Shown here: piece by piece, positions 17,368 through 25,362 of the stretch | Layout of the letters: the number at the start of each line of letters is the position of its first letter | Position numbering within the stretch: the first letter of the stretch is position 1 | DNA from: an uncultured Pelagibacteraceae bacterium | GTDB taxonomy: Bacteria; Pseudomonadota; Alphaproteobacteria; Pelagibacterales; Pelagibacteraceae | Direction of reading: 5' to 3' | DNA length: 64,000 nt | Assembly: GCA_902635335.1 (NCBI GenBank) | Contig: CACPNO010000001.1 | Location: 1 to 64,000 of the forward strand | The notes under the pieces: generated by a model | What the model saw: only the letters and a program-made list of their open reading frames with translations | What the model was told of the DNA's origin: nothing | The model's database searches: none | Translations under genes and position numbers: made by a program

Positions 17368-18804
17368 TTATTTTTGTTTTATTTCTATTGTTTTATTAAA
17401 TTCATTTATATTAAATGTCTCTAATAATCCATTTGTCCAAACAACATCTATAGATATATTTTTTTCACCTTCTCTTATACCGTAGTGAGCTACAGGCTCC
17501 ATTTGACATAAATACCCTGAGCCAGCATCTATAGTTTTAGCATGTTTTCTCAAATTAGAATTTAATATTACAGTTGCTCCTCTAGCAGGAGCCCCAAATT
17601 TATTTAATGGTTTAATCCTCAAATAATTAAAATCTTTTTTAATATCAGCTTTGTACATCGTTAATGGTTGCATTCCAGACTCACCGTGAGCAATCAACAA
17701 TTCTAAAATTCCATCATCATCTATATCTGCAACTGCTGCACCTGTTCCAAGACCATTTACTTCATAAGCATTTTTAATATTAATTTCTTCAAAAAATCCA
17801 TTTTCTTTTATTTTGAATAGTTTATTTGGTTCACCGATGTTATTCATAAATATCTCATCGTAACCATCATTATCAAAGTCTGCTGATATTACAGTTCTAA
17901 TTCTAGTTGGGATATTGTAAGTTGGAGTTGCAATATCTCTAAATTTGTTGTCTTCTAAAACAAAGACCCTATGATAGCCATTCCAATTAGACGTAACTAT
18001 ATCTAATCTTCCTCTATAAAATATATCAGTTAAAGTTGTACCTCTTCCATTTTCATATTGATCGTCCACTTTATAATCTTCGGCAATGTCCTGAAAATAT
18101 CCATCAGAGTTATAATATAAAAAGTTTTTACCTCTCTCATTTGCAGCAAAAATGTCAGTTTTTCCAGATAAAATATTTCCTGCAACCACTGCTCTTCCAC
18201 CAGTTATTTTATTGATTTTAAGCTGTTCTGCTAAATCTAAAATTTGTCCAGCACGCAGTTCATAAAATCTAGTAGGACCTCCATAATTAGCAACATATAT
18301 GCCATATTTTCCATCACCATTTCTATCAACACAAACTACTGATCTGCCAGCAGTTAAATTCAAGTTTTTTTTATTGATCTCTTTTTCAAACAAATCTACA
18401 AAACCGTTGCCACTATTATCAATCAATCTATCTGAATATTTTTTCTCTCCACTATATGTGTCTGTGTTTAAAAAATAAATTTCTTCAAAACCATCTTGAT
18501 CTATATCACACGCAGCTACACCAATTGTTTTTCTTTTAACATCATCAAAAATTTTATTTTTATTAATGTTTACCATTTTACCATTTTGGTATGTAAGTGA
18601 TAAATTTGAAAATCCAAATCCAGTAACCACAAATTCATATTTGTTGTCTTGGTTTACATCTGTTACGGAAATACCATAACTAAGTCTAAAGTCATTATCA
18701 TCAATTTGAGATGTAATATCTTTAAAAAAGTCTGCTTTAGAAACATTGTGAGACACAAAAAAAAATAAAACCAGAAAAAATTTTAATGGGTATTTAATAG
18801 CCAT
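17368..18804 (-). CDS. Secreted FG-GAP/VCBS-repeat protein with ASPIC/UnbV domain
   Basis: The 478-residue protein has a signal peptide (MAIKYPLKFFLVLFFFVSHN, cleavage probably after KA near residue 24). A series of beta-propeller repeats follows with calcium-loop motifs of the D-x-D-x-D-G type: DVNQDNKYEFV, DIDQDGFEEIYF, DRNGDGKYGIYV, DFDNDGYDEIFM, DIDDDGILELLI. The last 90 residues match the ASPIC/UnbV domain (APARGATVILNSNLRKHAKT, GSGYLCQMEPVAHYGIRE). Such CRTAC1-like proteins are exported and their roles in bacteria are mostly unknown. It forms a two-gene operon with the cysteine-rich protein downstream and is divergent from dapB. Confidence 0.85.
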   Translation of the reverse strand: MAIKYPLKFFLVLFFFVSHNVSKADFFKDITSQIDDNDFRLSYGISVTDVNQDNKYEFVVTGFGFSNLSLTYQNGKMVNINKNKIFDDVKRKTIGVAACDIDQDGFEEIYFLNTDTYSGEKKYSDRLIDNSGNGFVDLFEKEINKKNLNLTAGRSVVCVDRNGDGKYGIYVANYGGPTRFYELRAGQILDLAEQLKINKITGGRAVVAGNILSGKTDIFAANERGKNFLYYNSDGYFQDIAEDYKVDDQYENGRGTTLTDIFYRGRLDIVTSNWNGYHRVFVLEDNKFRDIATPTYNIPTRIRTVISADFDNDGYDEIFMNNIGEPNKLFKIKENGFFEEINIKNAYEVNGLGTGAAVADIDDDGILELLIAHGESGMQPLTMYKADIKKDFNYLRIKPLNKFGAPARGATVILNSNLRKHAKTIDAGSGYLCQMEPVAHYGIREGEKNISIDVVWTNGLLETFNINEFNKTIEIKQK

Positions 18805-18845
18805 AATTGTTGTATATTGGTAAAAAAATATATTAAAATAATTTA

Positions 18846-19622
18846 ATGAGCAAAGTAAAATTAGCGATATCTGGTTGCATGGGACGAATGGGCCAACAAC
18901 TAGTAAAATCTTCTATAGCAGATAAAAATTTTCAATTAACAACACTTACAGAAAATAGATTAATAAAAAAAAAAATTGCAGGGATAAAGCCTAGTTTAAA
19001 TAATGAAAATTCTTTTAAAAATGTTGATTTAATTATCGATTTCACAATCCCTGAATGTACTTTTGAAATTCTTAAAATTGCTTCAAAGCTAAAAAAAAGG
19101 GTTGTTATTGGCACTACTGGATTTACTAAAAAAGAGGAGAATTTAATTAAAAAATTTTCAAAGAAAGTCCCAATATTAAAAGCTGGAAACATGAGTTTAG
19201 GTATAAATTTATTAATGTATTTGACTGAAATAGCCTCAAAATCTTTAGGAAATAATTTTTTAAGTAAAGTTTACGAAGTTCATCATAAACATAAGATAGA
19301 TCATCCCTCTGGAACTGCACTAATGTTAGGTAAAGGAATAGCAGTTGGTAAAAATAAAGATTTTTATAATTTAATTGGAAAAAAATTTTTGAATAAAAAA
19401 AATTTTCCCTATGGGAAAAAAATTAATTTTAACTCAATTCGTAAAGGTAAAACTGTAGGTGAACACGAAGTAAAGTTTTCTAGTGGCAAGGAAATTATTA
19501 CATTAAATCATGAGGCTTTTGATAGGGCTTTATACAGTGAAGGAGCTTTGACAGCTGGAAAATGGTTAATGAAAAAAAAACCAGGTTTATATACGATGCG
19601 CGATGTTTTAAATTTTAAATGA
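18846..19622 (+). CDS. dapB: 4-hydroxy-tetrahydrodipicolinate reductase
   Basis: DapB catalyses the NAD(P)H-dependent step in lysine and diaminopimelate synthesis, so it serves both protein and cell-wall synthesis. The 258-residue protein has the nucleotide-binding GCMGRMGQQLVKSS at residues 10-23, VVIGTTGFTKKE near 88-99, and the catalytic EVHHKHKIDHPSGTALML near 142-159. Its stop overlaps the nth start by 4 bases (ATGA). Length and motifs are ordinary. Confidence 0.95.
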   Translation: MSKVKLAISGCMGRMGQQLVKSSIADKNFQLTTLTENRLIKKKIAGIKPSLNNENSFKNVDLIIDFTIPECTFEILKIASKLKKRVVIGTTGFTKKEENLIKKFSKKVPILKAGNMSLGINLLMYLTEIASKSLGNNFLSKVYEVHHKHKIDHPSGTALMLGKGIAVGKNKDFYNLIGKKFLNKKNFPYGKKINFNSIRKGKTVGEHEVKFSSGKEIITLNHEAFDRALYSEGALTAGKWLMKKKPGLYTMRDVLNFK

Positions 19623-20272
19623 GTGAGGAGCAAAGGGCAAAAATTGTTCTTCGAATTTTAAACAAAATATATCCAAAGACGCCAATTCCTCTTAAACACA
19701 GAAATATTTTTACTTTACTAGTTTCTGTTCTTTTATCTGCGCAATGTACAGACGTAAATGTTAATAATGTTACTAAAAATATATATCCAAAATATAATAA
19801 GCCTGAGCATTTTGTTAAGCTTGGAAGAAAAAAAATTGAAAAACTAATACGAAGTATTGGTATTTTTAGAATTAAAGCAAAAAGTATTTATAATTTATCA
19901 AAAACTTTAGTTGAAAAGTATAACGGTAAGGTTCCAAAAACATTCGAACAACTTGAGGAATTACCGGGTGTTGGTCATAAAACAGCCAGTGTTGTTATGT
20001 CTCAAGGATTTGGACATGCTGCCTTTCCAGTAGACACCCATATACATAGGCTGGCGCAAAGATGGGGCTTAACAAACGGAAAGAATGTTGTTCAAACAGA
20101 AGTAGATCTTAAAAGACTTTTCCCTAAAAAATATTGGAATAAATTACATCTTCAAATAATTTATTATGGAAGAGAATTTTGCAAGGCAAGAGAGTGTTAT
20201 GGTTTATCTTGTAAAATCTGTACTACTTGTTATCCTAAGAGGAAAAAACCACTTATAACTAAGAAAGCATAA
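19619..20272 (+). CDS. nth: Endonuclease III, DNA glycosylase/AP lyase
   Basis: Nth removes oxidised pyrimidines and cuts at the resulting abasic site. The 217-residue protein has the helix-hairpin-helix LEELPGVGHKTASVV, with the catalytic lysine in GHKTA, and the catalytic aspartate in AFPVDTHIHRL. At the C-terminus, where the family has the 4Fe-4S ligands C-x6-C-x2-C-x5-C, this protein has CKARECYGLSCKICTTC. That contains five cysteines at relative positions 1, 6, 11, 14 and 17, so the second canonical ligand (relative position 8) is a glycine. A cluster may still form with a shifted cysteine. The start overlaps dapB by 4 bases. Confidence 0.92.
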   Translation: MSEEQRAKIVLRILNKIYPKTPIPLKHRNIFTLLVSVLLSAQCTDVNVNNVTKNIYPKYNKPEHFVKLGRKKIEKLIRSIGIFRIKAKSIYNLSKTLVEKYNGKVPKTFEQLEELPGVGHKTASVVMSQGFGHAAFPVDTHIHRLAQRWGLTNGKNVVQTEVDLKRLFPKKYWNKLHLQIIYYGREFCKARECYGLSCKICTTCYPKRKKPLITKKA

Positions 20273-20275
20273 AAA

Positions 20276-21205
20276 ATGAAAATATTAGGTATTGGAAACG
20301 CAATTGTAGATGTGATTTGTAAAGTAGAAGATGATTTTATAACAAAGAATAATTTAACTAAAAGCACAATGAAATTAATTTTTGATGATAAAGAATTTAA
20401 AGATTTATTATCAAATCTTAAAATAGAAAAAACTGTTTCAGGTGGATCAGTTGCTAATTCAATTGTTGGACTATCTCAACTTGGTAATGAGGTAGGTTTT
20501 ATAGGTAAAGTTAATGATGATGATCTTGGTGGTAAATACGAAGATGGTTTAAAGCAAGAAAACGTAAAATATATTTACTCAAAAAAGAAAGAAGATTTAC
20601 CTACAGGAACTTGTTTAATATTAGTTACACCTGACTCTGAAAGGACTATGTGCACCTTTTTAGGAACTGCGGGTAAAATAAATGAGAATGATGTTAATGC
20701 TGATGCAATTAAACAAAGTGAAACAATACTTTTAGAAGGCTATCTTTGGGACGAAGGTGAACCCAAAAAAGCTTTTGAAAAAGCAATACAAAGTGCAAAA
20801 AAAGTTGCAATGTCTTTATCAGATCAGTTTTGTGTTGATAGACACAAACCTCATTTTTTAGAACTGGTTAAAAACAAATTAGATATAACTTTTGCAAATG
20901 AACAAGAGATAATGTCTTTGATAGATGCAAAATCTTTTGACGAAGTAATTAGTTTCACAAAGTCTCTTGGTAAAATAATTGTTTTAACAAGAGGTGAAAA
21001 AGGTGCAGTTGCAATTAACGGGGATGAAGTTTTTGAATGCGGTGTTAAGCAAGGTCTTAAGATTGTTGATTTGACTGGTGCTGGAGATCTTTTTGCAGCA
21101 GGTTTTTTACATGGACACTTAAATAAAATGTCATTGAAAGAAAGTTTAGATAAAGGAACTGAAATGTCTTCAAAAGTTATACAACAAATAGGTGCTAGAC
21201 TATAA
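20276..21205 (+). CDS. PfkB-family sugar/nucleoside kinase (adenosine-kinase-like)
   Basis: The 309-residue protein belongs to the ribokinase (PfkB) family. It has an N-terminal GNAIVDVICKVED, the substrate-binding glycine pair in TVSGGSVANSIVGLSQLG near residues 54-71, and the catalytic signature VDLTGAGDLFAAGFLHGH near 265-282 with the GAGD aspartate base. Alphaproteobacterial proteins of this type are often named adenosine kinase, but the substrate cannot be fixed from sequence alone. It follows nth by 3 bases, with no functional link apparent. Confidence 0.86.
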   Translation: MKILGIGNAIVDVICKVEDDFITKNNLTKSTMKLIFDDKEFKDLLSNLKIEKTVSGGSVANSIVGLSQLGNEVGFIGKVNDDDLGGKYEDGLKQENVKYIYSKKKEDLPTGTCLILVTPDSERTMCTFLGTAGKINENDVNADAIKQSETILLEGYLWDEGEPKKAFEKAIQSAKKVAMSLSDQFCVDRHKPHFLELVKNKLDITFANEQEIMSLIDAKSFDEVISFTKSLGKIIVLTRGEKGAVAINGDEVFECGVKQGLKIVDLTGAGDLFAAGFLHGHLNKMSLKESLDKGTEMSSKVIQQIGARL

Positions 21206-21209
21206 AAGA

Positions 21210-21317
21210 TTATTTTTTCTTTCTTTTAAAACTACCTTTACCCTTCTTGGGTTTAACTACACGAGATTTATATTTTGGTGTTAATAAATCTTTAGCAATA
21301 AGATTTTTTTTTTTCAT
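21210..21317 (-). CDS. ArfA-like alternative ribosome-rescue peptide (35 aa)
   Basis: A 35-residue frame starts at ATG 21317: MKKKNLIAKDLLTPKYKSRV followed by VKPKKGKGSFKRKKK. The core resembles E. coli ArfA (LLHDPLFRQRV...KKGKGSYMRK): an LL-x-P-x-y/f-x-x-R-V stretch and then KKGKGS with a basic tail. ArfA enters the empty mRNA channel of ribosomes stalled on broken messages and recruits RF2 to release the peptide. Here the ATG overlaps the stop of the winged-helix regulator gene (ATGA), so the two are translationally coupled. At 35 residues it is shorter than the E. coli protein, having lost the N-terminal extension. The call rests on my alignment by eye. Confidence 0.6.
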   Translation of the reverse strand: MKKKNLIAKDLLTPKYKSRVVKPKKGKGSFKRKKK

Positions 21318-21868
21318 TTAATAATATAACCAGACTTAGAACTTTTGATAAAATTTTGATCTTCAAAAAAATTATTTATTTTTTTTCTTAGTCTATAAAT
21401 ATGTGTTTCTACAGTATGAGTTTCTAATTTTGAATTATGACCCCATACCTCGGTTTGTAATTGACTAATTTTAACTGGCCTTTTTGAGCTGTTAAGGAAA
21501 ATTATAATATTTGCTTCCCTTTCAGTTAAATTAAGACTTTTTTTTTCATTAAAAATTTTTCTTGAGTTAAGATTTAGTTTGTAATTTCCCACATCTATAT
21601 CTGACTGCTGATTATATTTTTTTTTGAGAAATTTGATATTTATAGTTTCGACTAATTTATTAATAGCGATTGGAAATTGATTGATTATAATTTGTTCCTT
21701 AACATTTTTTTTTTTGTCAGAAATTATAAGAAAGTTTTCTTGTGCTTTTAAATTAAGATCTGTAATTTTTTTTATATTAATTAAATTGAAGTTGATATGA
21801 TTTTCAATTTCACTTAAAATCTCATAAAGTGTGTTAAAATCATAAATTACTAAAGTTTGATTCTTCAT
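21314..21868 (-). CDS. OmpR/PhoB-type winged-helix regulator with degenerate receiver
   Basis: From the ATG at 21868 this is 184 residues. The C-terminal 90 residues form a trans_reg_C winged helix: KSLNLTEREANIIIFLNSS, VKISQLQTEVWG, and the recognition helix THTVETHIYRLRKKIN, ending with the wing SSKSGYIIK. The N-terminal 80 residues would correspond to a receiver domain. They are shortened, and the usual aspartates and the K of a phospho-receiver are not evident, so regulation by a histidine kinase is doubtful. No kinase gene is adjacent. Its stop overlaps the ArfA-like gene by 4 bases, and it is divergent from the ykuD-like gene with 14 bases between. Confidence 0.82.
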   Translation of the reverse strand: MKNQTLVIYDFNTLYEILSEIENHINFNLINIKKITDLNLKAQENFLIISDKKKNVKEQIIINQFPIAINKLVETINIKFLKKKYNQQSDIDVGNYKLNLNSRKIFNEKKSLNLTEREANIIIFLNSSKRPVKISQLQTEVWGHNSKLETHTVETHIYRLRKKINNFFEDQNFIKSSKSGYIIK

Positions 21869-21882
21869 ATACAATTAAGAAT

Positions 21883-22380
21883 ATGACAATTATTTTAAAA
21901 AATAAAGTATCACTTATTTTTAATGATTTTATTTTTAAATGTTCAATTGGTACTAAAGGTCTAACCAAAAACAAGGTAGAGGGAGACAAAAAAACTCCAA
22001 TTGGGATATTTTCACTAGGTAATTTATACTATAGAAGAGACCGTCATTCTAGGCCCACCACAAAATTAAAATGTATTCCGATTGAAAGAAATATGGGTTG
22101 GTGCAATGATGTGAAAAGTAAAAAATATTATAATCAATTAATAAAAATTAATAAAAAGAAAATTCGTCACGAGAAACTATTTAGAAAAGATTATAAATAT
22201 GATTTTATAATTCCAATTAATTACAATATTAAAAGAACTAAAATTGGAAAAGGAAGCGCAATTTTTCTTCATTTAACTAAGAAATATAAAACAACAGCTG
22301 GGTGCGTTGCACTTAAGAGGAAAGATTTTTTAATTTTATTAAAACTTATTAATAATAAAACAAAAATTAAATTAGCCTAG
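21883..22380 (+). CDS. L,D-transpeptidase (YkuD) family protein
   Basis: The 165-residue protein resembles the compact YkuD-domain proteins of alphaproteobacteria (COG3786 type). The family pattern is seen in GDKKTPIGIFSLGNLYYRRD, GSAIFLHLTKKYKTTAGCVALKRKDF and the catalytic Cys of TAGCVAL, with the histidine in FLHL. L,D-transpeptidases make 3-3 crosslinks in peptidoglycan or attach proteins to it. No signal peptide is visible in this frame (MTIILKNKVSLIFNDF), so the protein's location is uncertain. It converges on yggS with a 4-base overlap. Confidence 0.8.
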   Translation: MTIILKNKVSLIFNDFIFKCSIGTKGLTKNKVEGDKKTPIGIFSLGNLYYRRDRHSRPTTKLKCIPIERNMGWCNDVKSKKYYNQLIKINKKKIRHEKLFRKDYKYDFIIPINYNIKRTKIGKGSAIFLHLTKKYKTTAGCVALKRKDFLILLKLINNKTKIKLA

Positions 22381-23039
22381 CCCCTTTGACCAAAAATACT
22401 AGATCCAATTCTTAAATAGGTTGAATTAAATTTAATAGCATTCATATAATCTGAGGACATGCCCATACTTAATTCTTCGAGATTAATAAAATTATTCAGT
22501 TCACTCATCTTTTCAAAAAATATTTTAGAATCTTTATTAAATGGAGGAATGCACATTGTTCCAATTATATTCAGGCCTATATTTTTTGAAAAATTATAGA
22601 AATCTAATAAGTTTTCTTTTGAGATACCAGATTTTTGCTCTTCTTCTCCAAGATTTATTTGAATAAAAATTTTAGGCTTTACATTTTGTTTTTTTTGCTC
22701 GTCAGCAATTTTTTTCGCTAATTTTTCACTATCTAGGGAATGAATATAATCAAAAATATTTAATGCTAGTTTAACTTTATTAGTTTGTAATTTTCCAATT
22801 AGATGTAATTTAATTTTCTTATTTTGTTTTTTTATTTCTGTCCATTTTTCATTTGCTTCTTGGACTTTATTTTCACCATAATCTAAATGCCCATGTTCAA
22901 TTAACGGTAAAATATGATCTATTTTAAAGGTTTTTGAAACAGCAATGATTTTGGGTGTCTTATTTTTATCTTTCAAATCTAAAAATTTTGATTTAATTGA
23001 ACTTTGAATAGATAATAAATTTTTTACAGTTTGATGCAT
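22377..23039 (-). CDS. YggS/PLPBP family pyridoxal-phosphate-binding protein
   Basis: These proteins bind pyridoxal phosphate without known enzyme activity and influence vitamin B6 and amino-acid balance. From the ATG at 23039 it is 220 residues. The PLP lysine is in KIIAVSKTFKIDHILP near residues 28-43; GENKVQEANEKW, HLIGKLQTNKVKLAL and the phosphate-binding LSMGMSSDYMNAIKFNSTYLRIGSSIFG are all present. Its ATG is directly back to back with the ATG of the thiE-like gene on the other strand, so neither has an upstream non-coding leader. Confidence 0.93.
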   Translation of the reverse strand: MHQTVKNLLSIQSSIKSKFLDLKDKNKTPKIIAVSKTFKIDHILPLIEHGHLDYGENKVQEANEKWTEIKKQNKKIKLHLIGKLQTNKVKLALNIFDYIHSLDSEKLAKKIADEQKKQNVKPKIFIQINLGEEEQKSGISKENLLDFYNFSKNIGLNIIGTMCIPPFNKDSKIFFEKMSELNNFINLEELSMGMSSDYMNAIKFNSTYLRIGSSIFGQRG

Positions 23040-23600
23040 AAACAATTAATAAAAAAATACTATTTTATAGATAAATTTGAAAAAGAAAACATTGATAAAC
23101 AAACTGCAAATACAACTATAATATATAGAAACTATAATAAAACTTATTCAGTCAAAGAGCTAGTTTTTTTAAAATATTATTTAAAAAAAAAAGGACATAA
23201 ATTTATCCTTTCCAATAACGTTAAATTGTCAATTAAATTAGGCCTTGATGGAGTATACTTGCCCTCTTTCAACAAAAATTTTATTCATTTAACCTACAAA
23301 TTTAAGAAGAATTTTATAGTAATTGGATCTGCACATAATCTGAAAGAGATAAGAATTAAAGAAAAACAAAAAGTTAAAGAAATTTTTTTATCGTCAATAT
23401 TTAAGGAAAATAAAAATTATTTAGGACTTAATAAGTTTAACTTAATATCAAAGTATTCAAATAATGAAATTATTGCACTTGGTGGAGTTTCAAAAAATAA
23501 TATTAGTCTACTTAAATTAACAAAATCAATAGGTTTTGCAGGAATTTCGTATTTTAAAAAAAAGGCCTCTATTAAAGAGGCCTTTTTTAAAGAAATTTGA
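23034..23600 (+). CDS. ThiE/TenI-like TIM-barrel protein (thiamine phosphate synthase family)
   Basis: The 188-residue protein shows scattered ThiE/TenI barrel motifs: KLGLDGVYLPS (family GADGVHLG), FIVIGSAHNLKEIRIKEK, and EIIALGGVSKNNISLLKLTKSIGFAGISYF, which matches the GGI phosphate-binding strand and the AGVA strand. It is shorter than ThiE (about 210) and the pyrophosphate-binding residues are not all clear, so a catalytic thiamine role is only possible. Its ATG at 23034 touches the yggS ATG. Its last 15 codons contain a strong bidirectional terminator hairpin serving the convergent porin gene. Confidence 0.6.
   Translation: MHKQLIKKYYFIDKFEKENIDKQTANTTIIYRNYNKTYSVKELVFLKYYLKKKGHKFILSNNVKLSIKLGLDGVYLPSFNKNFIHLTYKFKKNFIVIGSAHNLKEIRIKEKQKVKEIFLSSIFKENKNYLGLNKFNLISKYSNNEIIALGGVSKNNISLLKLTKSIGFAGISYFKKKASIKEAFFKEI
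23556..23588. terminator. Bidirectional Rho-independent terminator for porin and thiE-like genes
   Basis: GGCCTCT (23564-23570) and AGAGGCC (23576-23582) form a perfect 7-bp stem with a 5-base loop. Eight A before the stem and six T after it give a U-tract in both directions. It lies inside the last codons of the thiE-like gene and 21 bases beyond the porin stop codon. It is the clearest intrinsic terminator in the window, as expected after a highly expressed porin. Confidence 0.85.
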
Positions 23601-23608
23601 TTCTTTAA

Positions 23609-24553
23609 TTAGAATGCAAATACAAAATTGATTTCGTATCCAGTATTGTCTGCTGACTCTGAACCAGCTACGTTATCAATTGTAGAATGAGTTCCAGAGA
23701 TAGTCATTCCACCTGAAGTGTAAGAGAAACTTACACCAGTAGCTTCCTGATCTTCTGCTGAAGACTCAAAATCAATCTCAGATTGGTTTAATGATACTGA
23801 AAGATCATCACTTACCGCATAAGAAACACCAAGAGCTGTAAAGTCTTCGTCTTGACTTGCAGCACCTGAGTCTGTCTCATTTATTTGGTAACCAACTGTT
23901 AATGCACCCGCAGCATATGTAACAGCCATAGCTGATAAGTCAGATTTTCCAGTAATACCAGTTAGAGGTTGGTCGTTATTTTCACCCATTGCTAAGTATA
24001 CTGATAGACCATCTATACCTGTGTATAATGCACCAACTTCAGTTGAGCTTTCAACTCTTCCAACTCCAGCTGAAGGTGTGTAAGCAGCTTTAATTGCTAA
24101 TCCGTCCATTGCAGTGTAGTCAAAAACGAATCTGTTTGCTGAACTTGCAGCATTTGCAGCTCCAGCAGCTGTTCCAGCTACTGCTACTCCATGTGCTTCT
24201 TCGTTTGCAGAAGGAGTTACATCATCCCATGCTCCGATTGGCCCAGAAGTACCACTACCTGAGAAAGTTAGTTTACCCATATCGCCAGTGTCGATAGATA
24301 TGCTTCTGTCATCAAGAGCAGAACCGTCTAACTCTAAAGTTGTTGAAACAGTGAAACCATTATCCATTTCACCACTTGCAGTAAATGAGATTGAGTCAGT
24401 CATTGACCAACCATTTCCAAGGTTACTGTTATCTTCACCATTGAAAAAGATTGAAGTACTAGCTGAAACAGATAGAGCAGCTGCTTGAGCTGAACCTGCT
24501 GTTACTAACGCAGTACCTAATGCTGTCAATCCAATTTTTTTTAGATTGTTCAT
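23609..24553 (-). CDS. Outer-membrane porin
   Basis: From the ATG at 24553 (MNNLKKIGLTALGTALVTAG, signal peptide ending AQA) the protein is 314 residues. The mature part is a run of alternating, glycine-, serine- and aspartate-rich amphipathic strands (GLSVYLAMGENNDQPLTG, ALTVGYQINETDSGA) ending in the aromatic YEINFVFAF, typical of Gram-negative porins of about 16 strands. A strong Shine-Dalgarno AAAGG lies 8 bases before this ATG, which rules out the longer open frame. Codon use is more GC-rich and regular than in neighbouring genes, as for a highly expressed gene. The 220-base gap to the divergent lipoprotein gene is long for this genome and probably holds its promoter. Confidence 0.88.
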   Translation of the reverse strand: MNNLKKIGLTALGTALVTAGSAQAAALSVSASTSIFFNGEDNSNLGNGWSMTDSISFTASGEMDNGFTVSTTLELDGSALDDRSISIDTGDMGKLTFSGSGTSGPIGAWDDVTPSANEEAHGVAVAGTAAGAANAASSANRFVFDYTAMDGLAIKAAYTPSAGVGRVESSTEVGALYTGIDGLSVYLAMGENNDQPLTGITGKSDLSAMAVTYAAGALTVGYQINETDSGAASQDEDFTALGVSYAVSDDLSVSLNQSEIDFESSAEDQEATGVSFSYTSGGMTISGTHSTIDNVAGSESADNTGYEINFVFAF

Positions 24554-24773
24554 ATTATTACCTTTCGTTATTTGTTTAATATTAAACACTCACTATTTAC
24601 CAATTATTCATAGTAATTATCTCTAATATTGAATTATAAATGGTTATTTTGTAATAGTGTTGTATTTTTACATCAGTAATAAATGTTGATTTATACGATA
24701 TTTTAACCAAATAAAAAAAAAATCTTTTAATTATTAAGTTTTTTCATCTATTAGTAATATTTTAATAACAATT

Positions 24774-25340
24774 ATGCAAAATTTGAGAAGTTCACAAATA
24801 CTCATACTTTTAGGTTTCGTTTTCTTCACACTTACCTCTTGTGAAGGTATGCCAGGAGCTGATGCAAGAAAATACCCACCAGATCCTAAGAAAAGAGTAA
24901 AAAAAAATTTGGAAGAAGGAAGGGGATTTAGACTAGATAATGCTTTAGGCGGAGCTAAAAAGGGAGGTGATTTTATGTTTGCAAGTTCAAACGAACTATG
25001 GAGAGCCTCTCTTGATACAATCGACTTTATGCCTCTTTCATCTGTAAACTATGGAGGAGGAATAATTATCACAGACTGGTACTCTGATGGAGATAATTTA
25101 GAAGAGTCAGTAAAAATTAGTATTCGATTCTTAAGTAATGAAGTTAGAGCTGACGCAATTGATATAAAAGTTTTTTATAAAAAATGTAATCAGATTTCTA
25201 GTTGTAAAATTATACAGAAAACTGGAGCATTAACAGCAGAGCTAAAGAAAGAAATATTAACTAAAGCCACTATTTACAAAAAACAAAAAAAAGATAAAAA
25301 CTTTAAGCCTTACACAGGCTCAGCAGTCAAAGACAAGTAG
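24774..25340 (+). CDS. DUF3576 lipoprotein
   Basis: The 188-residue protein has a signal peptide and lipobox (FFTLTSCEGMPGADARK, lipidated Cys near residue 23). The body matches the DUF3576 family of alphaproteobacteria: KKNLEEGRGFRL, NELWRASLDTIDFMPLSSVNYGGGIIITDWY and SIRFLSNEVRADAIDIKVF. The function is unknown. In alphaproteobacteria the family gene commonly lies just before leuS and the LPS-assembly gene lptE, as here (leuS is 22 bases downstream), which suggests an outer-membrane role. The lysine-rich tail is typical of this genome. Confidence 0.88.
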   Translation: MQNLRSSQILILLGFVFFTLTSCEGMPGADARKYPPDPKKRVKKNLEEGRGFRLDNALGGAKKGGDFMFASSNELWRASLDTIDFMPLSSVNYGGGIIITDWYSDGDNLEESVKISIRFLSNEVRADAIDIKVFYKKCNQISSCKIIQKTGALTAELKKEILTKATIYKKQKKDKNFKPYTGSAVKDK

Positions 25341-25362
25341 AAACAATAATCGGTAATTTTCT

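Noticed and set aside
24554-24773. Riboswitch or small RNA between the porin and the DUF3576 gene
   Set aside because: The 220-base gap is long for this genome but I found no convincing stem with GC pairs or a terminator; it probably just holds promoters.
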